Of a stretch of 64,000 bases of DNA, positions 16,724 through 25,195 are shown one piece after another. The position numbers and the translations under genes were made by a program. Below the pieces are notes generated by a model. The model saw nothing but the letters and a program-made list of their open reading frames with translations, was not told where the DNA came from and did no database searches. The stretch's first letter is position 1, and each line of letters starts with the position of its first letter. The stretch lies in contig NZ_JACJKN010000009.1 in the NCBI RefSeq assembly GCF_016900775.1, forward strand, positions 1 through 64,000, in the 5' to 3' direction. The DNA comes from Olsenella uli (GTDB lineage Bacteria > Actinomycetota > Coriobacteriia > Coriobacteriales > Atopobiaceae).

Positions 16724-17038
16724 GCTTGTTTAGTCGAACATAGTCAGTAGTTGAACATCGACCAAACACAACCCTCTACCTAATGCTGTCGAGAAGTTCG
16801 TCGGTGTGCTCTCTGAGCTACTAGCACACGTATGAAATGGCAAAAGTTGCCTTGATATAGGCGATTTGTTCGATGAGAGCGGCGCTTATGAGCCGCCGGC
16901 TGTACGAAACGACGTCACATTGCGGCATAACAGGCGGATATTCTGTCCGCTGCATCCCTAAAGAGCGTCCTGTCCGCCCCGACAGAAAGCCTCTCGATTG
17001 GCAAAGGCTAGCAAGGCTAGCAAGGTTGGCAGGATGGC
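16724..17038. other. Intergenic stretch with GTCGAACA repeats and a GCTAGCAAG tandem
   Basis: GTCGAACA (16733-16740), TTGAACA (16751-16757), a nearby GACCAAACA and TTGTTCGA (16866-16873) continue the repeat set seen upstream of the HTH gene. Near 17005-17030, GGCTAGCAA occurs twice in tandem and then as GGTTGGCA. No gene is supported. Confidence 0.45.
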
Positions 17039-17440
17039 TCAGCTGGTAAGGGTCACTCCATAGCGGGCCAGAAGCGCGCTTTCCAACCTCTCAAATTCGG
17101 GGATGTATTGGTGAAGTACGCTGTTGACCAGCCGCTTGGCAGCCCCGACGTCATAGATGTGCGTCGTACTGCTGCGGTATCGCAGCATGGAGAGCCACGT
17201 TTCCTCGTCGAGGAAATCGAAATGGCTGTACGCCTCCGTGATAATCTCACGCGGGGAGCCGGATGCCGCGCGCGCATCGCCCTCGTACGAGAGCACTCGC
17301 TTCAACAGCTTCCAGCTCAGCTCAAACTGCAGGGCAAATTTACCGATAATTCCGCTCTGCACAAACTCACTGTTCAGGTCCTGAAAAGGCGCCTCCCTGA
17401 GGACTTTCAACGCTGAGACGTAGTTCTCATACTTCCTCAT
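17039..17440 (-). CDS. hepT: HepT-like HEPN toxin (RNase) of a MntA-HepT system
   Basis: A helical HEPN-fold protein of about 133 residues, homologous to HI0074/HepT. The catalytic motif RX4HXY is intact in RSSTTHIYD. In characterised systems the Arg and His cut RNA, and the Tyr is AMPylated by the partner nucleotidyltransferase, which neutralises the toxin. Here the partner gene lies directly upstream and overlaps by 14 bases. The start MRKYENYVSAL at 17440 has AAAGG eight bases ahead; a frame from 17455 is open but less well placed. The N-terminal helix EFVQSGIIGKFALQFELSWKLLK matches the family. Confidence 0.88.
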   Translation of the reverse strand: MRKYENYVSALKVLREAPFQDLNSEFVQSGIIGKFALQFELSWKLLKRVLSYEGDARAASGSPREIITEAYSHFDFLDEETWLSMLRYRSSTTHIYDVGAAKRLVNSVLHQYIPEFERLESALLARYGVTLTS

Positions 17441-17714
17441 AGAGAACCTTTCCATCGCGGGCTATCTCCTTCCTCAGCTCCTCCGATACAGTCCCATCCA
17501 AATCAACTACGTCAACCTTAAGTAGGCTCCAGAGGTCGTTCTGCAATGCGTCGTAGAGACGGCCAAAGTTCTGGCACCCCTCAACAGCAAGGTCTATGTC
17601 ACTTTTGGGAAAGTTATCTCCACGAGCCCGCGAGCCAAAGAGAATCACACGACGGGCTCTCTCACGGCGCGCGATGTCAGCAATCTGCTGGTAAACATCC
17701 TCGATGGAAACCAT
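17427..17714 (-). CDS. mntA: MntA-like minimal nucleotidyltransferase antitoxin
   Basis: A 95-residue nucleotidyltransferase of the MNT group. The motif GSX10DXD is exact in GSRARGDNFPKSDIDLAV, giving the metal-binding aspartates. In characterised type VII systems this enzyme transfers AMP from ATP to the tyrosine of HepT. It is first in the two-gene operon, translationally coupled to the toxin. Start MVSIEDVYQQ at 17714 lies just after the purD terminator, so the pair must have its own promoter in a gap of about 30 bases or be read through from purD. Confidence 0.88.
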   Translation of the reverse strand: MVSIEDVYQQIADIARRERARRVILFGSRARGDNFPKSDIDLAVEGCQNFGRLYDALQNDLWSLLKVDVVDLDGTVSEELRKEIARDGKVLYEEV

Positions 17715-17742
17715 GTGGCCTCCCCAGGACAGGGCGGGGGTG

Positions 17743-17782
17743 ACACGGGGACGGAGCGGTGACAAGCCCTCCGTCCCCGTGT
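17743..17782 (-). terminator. Terminator of purD
   Basis: ACACGGGGACGGAG (17743-17756) pairs perfectly with CTCCGTCCCCGTGT (17769-17782). It stands four bases after the purD stop. Confidence 0.75.
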
Positions 17783-17786
17783 ATGT

Positions 17787-19073
17787 TTACCGGATGGCGC
17801 GCAGGCCGATGTCCGTGCGGAAGGTCTTGCCCTCAAAGTCGATGAGCTCACAGGCGGCGTAGGCCTTGGCGCGGGCCTCCTCGAAGGTGGGGGCCACGGC
17901 CGTGACGTCGAGCACGCGGCCGCCGCTGGTGACGATCTGACCGTCCTTCTCGGCGGTGCCGGCGTGGTAGACGGTGACGCCCTCCATTGCCTCGGCCTTC
18001 TCGATACCGGTGATGACCTTGCCCTTCTCATAGCCGCCAGGGTAGCCGGCGGAGGTGAGGACCACGGAGACCGCCCAGTCGTCATCCCAGGAGACCATGT
18101 CCTCGGTGAGGGTGCCGTTGTCGCAGGCCATGAAGACGCTCACGAGGTCGGCCTTCATGCGCGGCAGCACGACCTGGGTCTCCGGATCGCCAAAGCGGGC
18201 GTTGAACTCCAGAACCTTGGGGCCGTCCTTCGTGAGCATGAAACCGCCGTAGAGGCAGCCGGAGTAGGTGATGCCCTCGCGCGCGAGCTCGGCAACGACC
18301 TTCTTCTCAATCTCGACCATCGTGGCCAGCTCCTCGGCGGAGACGAGGTGCTCGGGGACGGGGGAGTACACGCCCATGCCGCCGGTGTTGGGGCCCTTGT
18401 CGCCATCGAGAGCGCGCTTGTGGTCCTGGGAGGTGGCAAGCGGCACTACCGTCGTGCCGTCCGTGAGGGCGAGAAGGGAGCACTCGGGGCCCTCGAGGGT
18501 CTCCTCGATCACGACGGTGGCACCGGCGTCGCCAAACGCGCCGGAGAAGCACTCATGCACGCCCTCGAGCGCCTCCTCGGTGGTCTTGGCCACGATCACG
18601 CCCTTGCCGGCGGCCAGGCCGTCCGCCTTGACCACCACGGGGCCCCCTACCTGGCGCACGTACGCCGCCGCGGTCTCCTCGTCGGTGAAGCTGCGATAGG
18701 CCGCGGTGGGCACGCCGGCACGGGCCATGACCTGCTTGGCGAACTTCTTGGAGCCCTCCATCTGGGCCGCGTTGCCGTTGGGGCCAAAGCACGGGATGCC
18801 CGCGGAGCGCACGGCGTCGGCCACGCCCGCCACGAGCGGCGCCTCGGGACCAATGACCACGAGGCCGATGCCGCGCTGGCTCGCCCACTGGGCAACGTCA
18901 ACGGGGGAGTTGATGTCGAGGTCCTCGACGGGGGTGGCCATGGCGTTCATGCCGCCGTTGCCGGGGGCCACGTAGAGCTTGCCCGCGCGGGGCGACTCGG
19001 CGAGCTTGGCGAGAAGCGCGTGCTCGCGCCCGCCTGAGCCGAGCAGCAGGATGTCAGTCTTCTGGGTGTTCAT
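17787..19073 (-). CDS. purD: Phosphoribosylamine-glycine ligase
   Basis: The second step of purine synthesis: joins glycine to phosphoribosylamine using ATP, forming GAR. The 428 residues match the family length. It begins TDILLLGSGGREHALLAKL (the GSGGREHA fingerprint) and continues with GPEAPLVAGVAD, the ATP-grasp part (VVKADGLAAGKGV) and the signature LEFNARFGDPETQ. ATG 19073 is preceded by AAGGAGG at proper spacing. The start overlaps the end of the DegV gene by 20 bases, so the two are translationally coupled. With purA close by, this is a small purine cluster. Confidence 0.96.
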   Translation of the reverse strand: MNTQKTDILLLGSGGREHALLAKLAESPRAGKLYVAPGNGGMNAMATPVEDLDINSPVDVAQWASQRGIGLVVIGPEAPLVAGVADAVRSAGIPCFGPNGNAAQMEGSKKFAKQVMARAGVPTAAYRSFTDEETAAAYVRQVGGPVVVKADGLAAGKGVIVAKTTEEALEGVHECFSGAFGDAGATVVIEETLEGPECSLLALTDGTTVVPLATSQDHKRALDGDKGPNTGGMGVYSPVPEHLVSAEELATMVEIEKKVVAELAREGITYSGCLYGGFMLTKDGPKVLEFNARFGDPETQVVLPRMKADLVSVFMACDNGTLTEDMVSWDDDWAVSVVLTSAGYPGGYEKGKVITGIEKAEAMEGVTVYHAGTAEKDGQIVTSGGRVLDVTAVAPTFEEARAKAYAACELIDFEGKTFRTDIGLRAIR

Positions 19074-19995
19074 GGGATGCCTCCTTATTTGGGCAGTTCT
19101 CCGACAGCACGGGATCACATTCGTGCGTGCCTCCCGGCTGCTCACGGTCTGATTGCGCGGCATCCCCGGATAGGGAGTCGCCCCAGTAGTCTTGCGCGGG
19201 AACAAAGGCCACGCCCACTGCCCCCTGGCCAACAACATGCTCCACGCCCTGCGTCACGCGGAGCGTCCCCAGGCAGCGGGAGTCAAACTCGTTGGTGTCG
19301 AGCGGCTTTGTGAGCGAGCGGAGGGCCTGCTTGTCCCCCGTCTCAACGCACGCGTAGACGAGCGACCCCTCGTTGGCCGCGACCGCACTCATGGCACGGG
19401 CAAGGCGTCCGGTGAGGTCGGCCAGGTCAACAGAGCGCGCGAGCTGCGTGAGCTCCCCGTTGGCAAGCAGGTAGAGGCCACGCTCGCCCGAGAGGCGCAC
19501 CCTGATGGAGGACGTGGCGCGGCGGATGAGCGCCGTTCCCTTGCGGCGGGCACGACGGTCCGGAAAGCGTGGCGAGCGGGCGGGGATCACGAGCAGGCGG
19601 ACCTTCTCGGCGAGGGCGCGGGCGCGCGTGACGGCATCCTCGAACGGCATGCCGTCCTGCCGTAAGCAGGCAAGCCGGAAGACGACCATGCCCGTCGCGG
19701 CGCTTGCCGCAGCGGACTCCACGACGCGCACCTCCGCCACGTCGACGCAGGACGCCGCCGCCCTGCAGGCGCAGGCGACCTCCAGCGAGAAGGCCGGCGA
19801 CGAGTGGACCGCGGCGATCTGTGTGACGCCTTCCCGGGCGAGCGCGCGATACGCCGCCTCGTAGCGAGCGGTCAGCTCCTGCTCGTCGTTCTTCTCGGCA
19901 CAGCCGTCCACGAGCACGGCCCCCATGCGCTCCAGATAGCGCGCAGGGAGGTCGCACCCCGCATCACAGACGATGGCAAAGCTCTTCTCGGACAC
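19054..19995 (-). CDS. DegV-family lipid-binding protein (divergent)
   Basis: A 313-residue protein starting AIVCDAGCDLPARYLERMGAVLV, the typical opening of DegV proteins, which bind a fatty acid in a two-domain fold and in some bacteria supply the fatty-acid kinase FakA. The middle part (ESAAASAATGMVVFRLACLRQDG) matches the family's SxxxSxG-type binding segment loosely. The C-terminal ~35 residues, rich in Asp, Gly and His, look like an unstructured extension. It sits between purA and purD in one minus-strand operon, and its stop overlaps the purD start. The purine link is positional only. Confidence 0.7.
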   Translation of the reverse strand: MSEKSFAIVCDAGCDLPARYLERMGAVLVDGCAEKNDEQELTARYEAAYRALAREGVTQIAAVHSSPAFSLEVACACRAAASCVDVAEVRVVESAAASAATGMVVFRLACLRQDGMPFEDAVTRARALAEKVRLLVIPARSPRFPDRRARRKGTALIRRATSSIRVRLSGERGLYLLANGELTQLARSVDLADLTGRLARAMSAVAANEGSLVYACVETGDKQALRSLTKPLDTNEFDSRCLGTLRVTQGVEHVVGQGAVGVAFVPAQDYWGDSLSGDAAQSDREQPGGTHECDPVLSENCPNKEASHEHPED

Positions 19996-20013
19996 GTCGT
20001 GCGAACCGTGCCG

Positions 20014-21294
20014 TTAGTGCCAGTAGCGATCGATGGTCTGCTCGCGGTCCGGGCCCACCGTGATGATGGAGACGCGGACGCCCGCGAGCTGCTCGAGGAA
20101 GTCGATGTAGTCCTTGGCCTCGCGCGGGAGCTGGTAGAAGTTGCGGACGCCGGAGATGTCGCAGCTCCAGCCGGGCAGGGTCTCGTAGACCGGCTTGGCG
20201 TGATAGAAGACGCTCTGGTGCTCGGGCACGGTGTGGTACTCCACGCCATCGCACTCGTAGGCCACGCAGACCTTGATCTCATCCAGGCAACCGAGGACGT
20301 CGAGCTTGGTGATGGCGAGGTCGGTGAGGCCGTTCACGCGGGCGGCGTAGTTCACCACGACGGCGTCATACCAGCCGCAGCGGCGCTTGCGGCCGGTGGT
20401 CACGCCGTACTCGTGGCCAACCTCACCGAGCTTGTCGCCCACCTCGTCGAAGAGCTCCGTGGGGAAGGGGCCCGAGCCCACGCGCGTGAGGTAGGCCTTG
20501 GCCACGCCGAGGACGCGGTCGATGTTGGTGGGACCCACGCCCGAGCCGGTGACGGCGCCGCCGGCGGTGCAGTTGGAGCTGGTGACGAAGGGGTAGGTGC
20601 CGTGGTCGATGTCCAGCATCGTGGCCTGGGCGCCCTCAAAGAGGATGTTCTTGCCGCTCTCGAGCTGCTCGTTGAGGAAGAGGGAGCTCTCGACGATGTA
20701 GGGGCGGATGCGCTCGGCGTAGGGCAGATAGGTCTCGCAAATCTGCTCGACGGTGTAGGTGGGTAGCTCGTAGACCTTCTCCAGGATGGGGTTGGTGTAG
20801 GCGAGCGCGCTCTCGAGCTTCTGGCGGAAGATCTTCTCGTCCAGCATGTCCTGGATGCGCAGGCCCGTGCGGTTCATCTTGTCCATGTAGCAGGGACCCA
20901 CGCCGCGCTTGGTGGTGCCGATGAGGTTCTTGCCGAGCTTCTTCTCGTGCGCGCCGTCGAGGTCCTTGTGGTAGGGCATGACGATGTGCGCGTTGCCGGA
21001 GATCTTGAGGCGCTCGGCCGAGATGCCCTGATCGGCGAGCATGTCAATCTCCTGGAGGAGAACCTCCGGGTCGACGATGCAGCCGTTGCCGATCACGGGG
21101 TAGGTGCCCTCGTACATGACGCCGGAGGGAACCTGGTGCAGGGCCAGCTTCTTTCCGTTTGCGATGACGGTGTGACCGGCGTTGGCGCCACCGGCATAGC
21201 GGCAGACCACGTCAAAGTCGCCGGAGATGAGATCGGTGACCTTGCCCTTGCCCTCGTCGCCCCACTGAGTTCCCACGAGCACTGATGCCGACAT
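20014..21294 (-). CDS. purA: Adenylosuccinate synthetase
   Basis: GTP-dependent condensation of IMP with aspartate, the first step to AMP. The 426 residues are the standard length. The P-loop region reads VGTQWGDEGKGKVTDL near the N-terminus, followed by GGANAGHTV. The GTKRGVGPCYMDK and TTGRKRRCGW motifs of the active site are present. ATG 21294 starts MSASVLVGTQW. A TATAAT box lies about 38 bases upstream on the minus strand. It is followed at 18 bases by the DegV gene, suggesting a purA-degV-purD operon. Confidence 0.97.
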   Translation of the reverse strand: MSASVLVGTQWGDEGKGKVTDLISGDFDVVCRYAGGANAGHTVIANGKKLALHQVPSGVMYEGTYPVIGNGCIVDPEVLLQEIDMLADQGISAERLKISGNAHIVMPYHKDLDGAHEKKLGKNLIGTTKRGVGPCYMDKMNRTGLRIQDMLDEKIFRQKLESALAYTNPILEKVYELPTYTVEQICETYLPYAERIRPYIVESSLFLNEQLESGKNILFEGAQATMLDIDHGTYPFVTSSNCTAGGAVTGSGVGPTNIDRVLGVAKAYLTRVGSGPFPTELFDEVGDKLGEVGHEYGVTTGRKRRCGWYDAVVVNYAARVNGLTDLAITKLDVLGCLDEIKVCVAYECDGVEYHTVPEHQSVFYHAKPVYETLPGWSCDISGVRNFYQLPREAKDYIDFLEQLAGVRVSIITVGPDREQTIDRYWH

Positions 21295-21331
21295 GAGTGT
21301 CCCTCTCGTCGCGATTCACATACGAATCTAC

Positions 21332-21337
21332 ATTATA
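21332..21337 (-). promoter_or_regulatory. -10 box of the purA promoter
   Basis: TATAAT on the minus strand, about 38 bases before the purA ATG. A matching -35 hexamer is not clear. Confidence 0.45.
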
Positions 21338-21372
21338 GGGCAGACGGACGAGAGGGAGGGGACGGTGAACAA

Positions 21373-21407
21373 GGGCGTGCAAAAGCGGTCGTCCCCCTTG
21401 CACGCCC
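21373..21407 (-). terminator. Terminator of dnaB
   Basis: GGGCGTGCAA (21373-21382) pairs with TTGCACGCCC (21398-21407), 23 bases after the dnaB stop. Confidence 0.65.
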
Positions 21408-21429
21408 CCCACAGCCTGTCAGGATGCGC

Positions 21430-22818
21430 TTAGTCGTGGAAGGTGTCCACCTCGACGAACTTGGTCGAGCCGGGAAGGAAGGTGAGCGGGACGTCCGCGA
21501 GGGCACCGGAGCGGTTCTTGGCGATGATGAAGGTGGTCTCGTTCATCGCGGGGCGATCCTCTCGCGACGCCTCGTCCTCGTTCATCGAACGGTCGAGCAG
21601 CGCAACGACGTCTGCGTCCTGCTCGATGGAGCCGGACTCGCGTAGGTCGGAGAGCTGCGGGCGCTTGCCCGTGCGGTTCTCGACGGTACGGTTGAGCTGG
21701 GAGAGGGCCACGACGGGCACGCCGAGGTCCTTGGCCATAATCTTGATGCCGCGGCTCATCTCAGAGACCTCGGTGGCGCGGCTGTCCGCGCGGTGGCCGC
21801 CGGACGGCGGAGAGATGAGCTGCAGATAGTCGATGATCACCAGGCCGAGCGGCTTGCCGCGCAGGATGCGGCGCGCCTTGGCTCGAATCTCGGTCACCGT
21901 GGTACCCGGCGTGTCGTCGATCATGATGTCGAGCTGGGAGAGGTCGTTGGTCGCCTGGAGGATCTGGGGCCACTGCTCGTTTCTGATGCGAGCGGAGCGG
22001 ATCTCCTGCAGGCCCACGCGCGCGTTGGCCGCGAGCAGGCGCTGCGCGATCTCCACCTTTGACATCTCGAGCGAGAACATGGCCACGCTCGCCCCATTGA
22101 AGGCGGCGTTGGTCATGAGATTCAGGGCGAAGGAGGTCTTGCCGACGCCGGGTCGGGCGCCGATGACGATCATCTGGCCGGGCCGCAGGCCGAGCAGGCA
22201 CTCGTCGATGCGCGGAAACCCCGTGAGGACGCCGAGGGGCTTGTCGTGGTTGGCGGCGTTCTGGCCGAGCTCCTCGTAGAGGTCGGCCATGATCTCCTCG
22301 AGAGACTGCTCGTTCTTGTGCACGTCACGGTTGGTGACGTCGAGCAGCATCTTCTCGGCGCGGTCAACGACCTCCTTGGTGTCCTCCGGGGCGTCGTAGG
22401 CAAGCGCCGTGATCTGCGCGGAGGCGCTGATCATCTTGCGCAGCGTGGTGTCGCGATGCAGCATCTCAACGTGGCGGCGCCACCCCACGAGCGCGAGCGA
22501 GTTGTTGCCCAGGCCCAGAAGGAAGCTCCTGCCGCCCACGCGCTCTAGCTCGCCGGCGCTCTTGAGGTAGTCGGCGAGCGAGATGGTGTCGATCGGCATA
22601 TTCTTGTCGAACATCTCGCGCATGGCCGAGAAGACGGTGCGGTTGGAGGGGAAGTAGAAGTCATCCGGCGTGAGCTCGATCAGGCACTCCTGGAGTGCCT
22701 CGGTCGAGACCATCATGGCTGAGAGGACCGAGGCCTCGGCCTCCGGGTCCTGTGGCATCGCCGCATCCTGGTTGGCTCTCATCCGCGTGGGATTGACGTC
22801 ATACTCGCTCTGGGCCAC
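21430..22818 (-). CDS. dnaB: Replicative DNA helicase
   Basis: The hexameric 5'-3' helicase of the replication fork. The 462 residues have the N-terminal primase-binding domain (PQDPEAEASVLSAMM...ETTLRK-like region) and a RecA-type ATPase with Walker A GARPGVGKTSFALN, FSLEM, Walker B VIIDYLQLIS and the arginine-finger region SQLNRTVE-RTGKRPQLSDLRESG. The start is GTG 22818 behind a perfect GAGGAGG. It is monocistronic, about 200 bases upstream of purA. The 700 bp upstream hold a family C repeat and TTTTCAACA words resembling the DnaA boxes at the origin. Confidence 0.97.
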   Translation of the reverse strand: MAQSEYDVNPTRMRANQDAAMPQDPEAEASVLSAMMVSTEALQECLIELTPDDFYFPSNRTVFSAMREMFDKNMPIDTISLADYLKSAGELERVGGRSFLLGLGNNSLALVGWRRHVEMLHRDTTLRKMISASAQITALAYDAPEDTKEVVDRAEKMLLDVTNRDVHKNEQSLEEIMADLYEELGQNAANHDKPLGVLTGFPRIDECLLGLRPGQMIVIGARPGVGKTSFALNLMTNAAFNGASVAMFSLEMSKVEIAQRLLAANARVGLQEIRSARIRNEQWPQILQATNDLSQLDIMIDDTPGTTVTEIRAKARRILRGKPLGLVIIDYLQLISPPSGGHRADSRATEVSEMSRGIKIMAKDLGVPVVALSQLNRTVENRTGKRPQLSDLRESGSIEQDADVVALLDRSMNEDEASREDRPAMNETTFIIAKNRSGALADVPLTFLPGSTKFVEVDTFHD

Positions 22819-22920
22819 GAATCCTCCTCGGGTGACTGTTCCGGGGTCCCATTATCGCATTCTGCCGCCGTCCAAACGATCGGATGATGCCACAGGCGGG
22901 GTCCTCGCTCGCCCGTGGCA

Positions 22921-23152
22921 GCGCAATCAGGCCCTTGGTGCGAAAGGTGGGCGTTCTCCTGCGCAATCGGCGCGTTGGTGCGAAGCGATTTCCACGCTTG
23001 TCCGAAGTGCGCCAACCAAAAACCTGCGCAAACAATTTGTCTAGTGCAGGTAGCATTTTGTAAAACCAGCACGTAGACGGAAACGTGCTTCGCACCAAGA
23101 CGGTGACTGCGCAGGAGAACGCCCGTCTTTCGCACCAAGGGCCTGATTGCGC
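22921..23152. repeat. Family C element, copy 1 (four-unit inverted structure)
   Basis: Four 26 nt units: GCGCAATCAGGCCCTTGGTG... (22921-22946) and TGCGCAATCGGCGCGTTGGT... (22960-22985) in forward orientation, then CTTCGCACCAAGACGGTGAC... (23088-23113) and CTTTCGCACCAAGGGCCTGA... (23127-23152) inverted. A spacer of about 100 bp separates the pairs. Outer units 1 and 4 are perfect reverse complements. The same plan recurs at 31710-31954. Confidence 0.75.
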
Positions 23153-23273
23153 AAGCAAGGACCGATGGCCACTCCACCCCTGCTGTCAAGAGGCAAAAAT
23201 GCCGCCTCCGGCCCTCCGAGAGGCCTTGTCGAGAAGAAGGGGCACCTGAACGGGCCTTTCTTCCTTTTCGACG

Positions 23274-23380
23274 TTTTCAACAAATTTTTTTCCTGCGGAA
23301 ATGACGAGTTTTCAACACGATTCTTTACCGCTAGAAGAGCCCTCAACCGCTGCTCACACACCACTCGTCTGGTTTCAACA
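23274..23380. promoter_or_regulatory. TTTTCAACA cluster upstream of dnaB (candidate DnaA boxes)
   Basis: TTTTCAACA occurs at 23274-23282 and 23309-23317, and GTTTCAACA at 23372-23380. It is the reverse complement of TGTTGAAAA found in the origin gaps. DnaA control of dnaB, or DnaA titration, is possible; the AT-rich context also makes chance matches plausible. Confidence 0.35.
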
Positions 23381-23438
23381 TCGGCATACCAGTATAAAAG
23401 CGCAGGTAGATGGCATATGTGCTGGGTGTTGCACAACA

Positions 23439-23471
23439 ATGCCCCGTGAGTCGGTAAGACTCACGGGGCAT
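23439..23471 (-). terminator. Terminator of the rpsF-ssb-rpsR-rplI operon
   Basis: ATGCCCCGTGAGTC (23439-23452) pairs perfectly with GACTCACGGGGCAT (23458-23471). On the minus strand it is followed by TGTTGTG. It lies 70 bases after the rplI stop. Confidence 0.75.
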
Positions 23472-23540
23472 CACCTTACATGGTGCTGACCTGCGGATAT
23501 TGTAGAAATCCCCAGCTCAGACGTGGACGTCGAAAAGTGG

Positions 23541-24059
23541 TTACTCCTCGACCTCGGTGGTCTCGACCTCGGCGACCTCGGCGGTCTCCTCGGCCTCCTC
23601 CGCCGGCTCCTCCTCGGTCACGCCAACGAGGACGTTGACCACCGCGGTAATCTCGCGGTAGAGGTTGACCTCGACGGCGTGCTTGCCGGAGGTCTTGATG
23701 TTGTTCCCGCGGCCGACGCGCTTGCGGTCGACCTCGATGCCGAGCTGAGCCTGAATGGCGTCGGCAATCTGGGACGGGGTAACGGAGCCGAAGAGCTGGC
23801 CCTCGTCGCCGATCTTGGCGTCGACGGTCACCGACTTGCCATCGAGAGCGGCCTTGGTGGCCTCGGCGACAGAGATGCGCTCGGCCTCACGCTTCTCGAT
23901 GTTGTGACGGCGCTCCTCGAGCTGCTTGATGTTGCCCGGGGTAGCGGGCTGGGCGATCTTGTTGGGGAACAGGTAGTTCTCCGCAAAGCCCTGTGCGACG
24001 TCGACGATGTCGCCCTCGCCGCCCTTGCCCCGAAGCTCACCCAAGAGGATGACTTTCAT
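23541..24059 (-). CDS. rplI: Ribosomal protein bL9
   Basis: Binds 23S rRNA domain V and reaches out from the 50S subunit. The N-terminal domain MKVILLGELRGKGGEGDIVDVAQGFAENYLFPNKIA is diagnostic, followed by the connecting helix and the C-terminal domain (FGSVTPSQIADAI). The 172 residues exceed the usual ~150 because of an acidic tail rich in Glu and Val (EEEPAEEAEETAEVAEVE), an extension seen in some Actinomycetota. AAGGAG precedes the ATG. Last gene of the operon. Confidence 0.95.
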   Translation of the reverse strand: MKVILLGELRGKGGEGDIVDVAQGFAENYLFPNKIAQPATPGNIKQLEERRHNIEKREAERISVAEATKAALDGKSVTVDAKIGDEGQLFGSVTPSQIADAIQAQLGIEVDRKRVGRGNNIKTSGKHAVEVNLYREITAVVNVLVGVTEEEPAEEAEETAEVAEVETTEVEE

Positions 24060-24074
24060 GGGATACTCCTTCGA

Positions 24075-25163
24075 TCAGCCGGGCTGACCCGGCTTTTTGT
24101 CCTGCGCTGTCGTGTCGTCCGAGGCCAGCGTGCCACGCTGGAGGTGGCGGAAGTTGGCCCAGACGTCGACGACGCCGACAACGGTCAAAACGACGAACTG
24201 CACTTCGAGATAGAGCGCTGCGACCCAGACGAGGACCCTCGCAAACGGGCCGAGGTCCCTTCCCCTCAGGAGCCAGACGAGCACAGCGGCTCCCTGAATC
24301 GCAAACGCGATCCTCAGGGCCATGGCCAGATTGGCCGAGACCATAAGGACGAGCTGCGGCGCCGAGGGGACCGTCAGGGAGACGGCCAGGCCGGCCGCCG
24401 CCGCGACGAGCACCGCGACGACCCATAGGGGCAGGTCGTAGTTTGCGATGCCCTCCTCGGTGCGAGGGGAGTCCGCCCTTCTCAGCGCAAGATGCGCGCC
24501 GACAAGGCCTGCCGCGAGTTCCCCTGCGGAGACGACCACATAGGCCGTCGGCCAGAGGATGCCCACGAGCGAGGACACGGTCTCGACCTGAGCGGAGCTC
24601 GTGGGGGAAGCCTCGGTGAAGGCCTCCCGATAGAACTCGATCAGCTCCGCCATGGTCTGGGGGAGCGTGGTGCCGCTCATGAGCGCGAACACCGAGTCCG
24701 CCCCGATGTGAGCCGCAAACAGCACGGCCACTATGAGGCACCCAGTGCCCGGGGTCAGACGACCCTTCCAACAGACGAGCGCAACGATGAGTCCCGCAAG
24801 GCATGCGATGACAGCCCCGACCCCCTGAGCCGCCCCGAGGGGAAGCCCCAAGGCGAGCGCCGCCGCGAGGGCGATGCCCGTGCCGAGCGCCGTCATGCGC
24901 GCGCCCCCTCGTGCATGGGCCACGCAGAGCCCATATCCCACGAGCGCGGGTGCGGCCACAGACATCGAGGAGGATGCCGCCGCGCCTCCGATGGCGCAGG
25001 TCAGCAGGGCAAGGGGAAGCGAGGCCGCTCCGCGGTTGCCCTCCTCGTTGTTCTGCTGGCCAAAGGGGGTGATGGCACCCCCGGACCGCACGGAGCCAGC
25101 AGACGGAAGCTCGCCCATGCCATCAGGCGTGGGTGGAACACCGTTGTTGGACCATGCGCTCAT
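24075..25163 (-). CDS. DUF2232 multi-pass membrane protein (YybS-like)
   Basis: A 362-residue membrane protein with about eight hydrophobic segments between residues 45 and 335 and short hydrophilic ends. Position between rpsR and rplI and the layout fit the DUF2232/YybS family, which occurs at this place in many Gram-positive bacteria; its biochemical role is not known. A conserved-looking acidic stretch (LIEFYREAFTEASP) sits between helices. There is only a weak ribosome site, and it is 15 bases from rplI, so co-translated expression with the ribosomal genes is likely. Confidence 0.75.
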   Translation of the reverse strand: MSAWSNNGVPPTPDGMGELPSAGSVRSGGAITPFGQQNNEEGNRGAASLPLALLTCAIGGAAASSSMSVAAPALVGYGLCVAHARGGARMTALGTGIALAAALALGLPLGAAQGVGAVIACLAGLIVALVCWKGRLTPGTGCLIVAVLFAAHIGADSVFALMSGTTLPQTMAELIEFYREAFTEASPTSSAQVETVSSLVGILWPTAYVVVSAGELAAGLVGAHLALRRADSPRTEEGIANYDLPLWVVAVLVAAAAGLAVSLTVPSAPQLVLMVSANLAMALRIAFAIQGAAVLVWLLRGRDLGPFARVLVWVAALYLEVQFVVLTVVGVVDVWANFRHLQRGTLASDDTTAQDKKPGQPG

Positions 25164-25195
25164 CGTGCGCGCGCTCTTCTCTCGTGCGCGCGGCG

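Larger units (their letters stand above)
22819..23540. other. 720 bp intergenic region between dnaB and rplI
   Basis: No gene is supported. From left to right it holds the dnaB leader, a 232 bp family C repeat (22921-23152), an AT-rich stretch with three TTTTCAACA-like words (23274-23380), an ACCAGTATAAAAG promoter-like segment near 23390 and the rplI operon terminator (23439-23471). Confidence 0.6.

Noticed and set aside
17022-17042. tRNA-like GGATGGCTCAGCTGGTAAGG
   Set aside because: It resembles the D-arm of a tRNA but no acceptor partner, anticodon stem or T-arm follows; it overlaps the HepT stop. At most a tRNA fragment left by an insertion.
22921-23152. Family C units as a possible CRISPR array
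   Set aside because: Only four units, two of them inverted, with unequal spacers and no cas genes. A CRISPR array has same-direction repeats and regular spacers.
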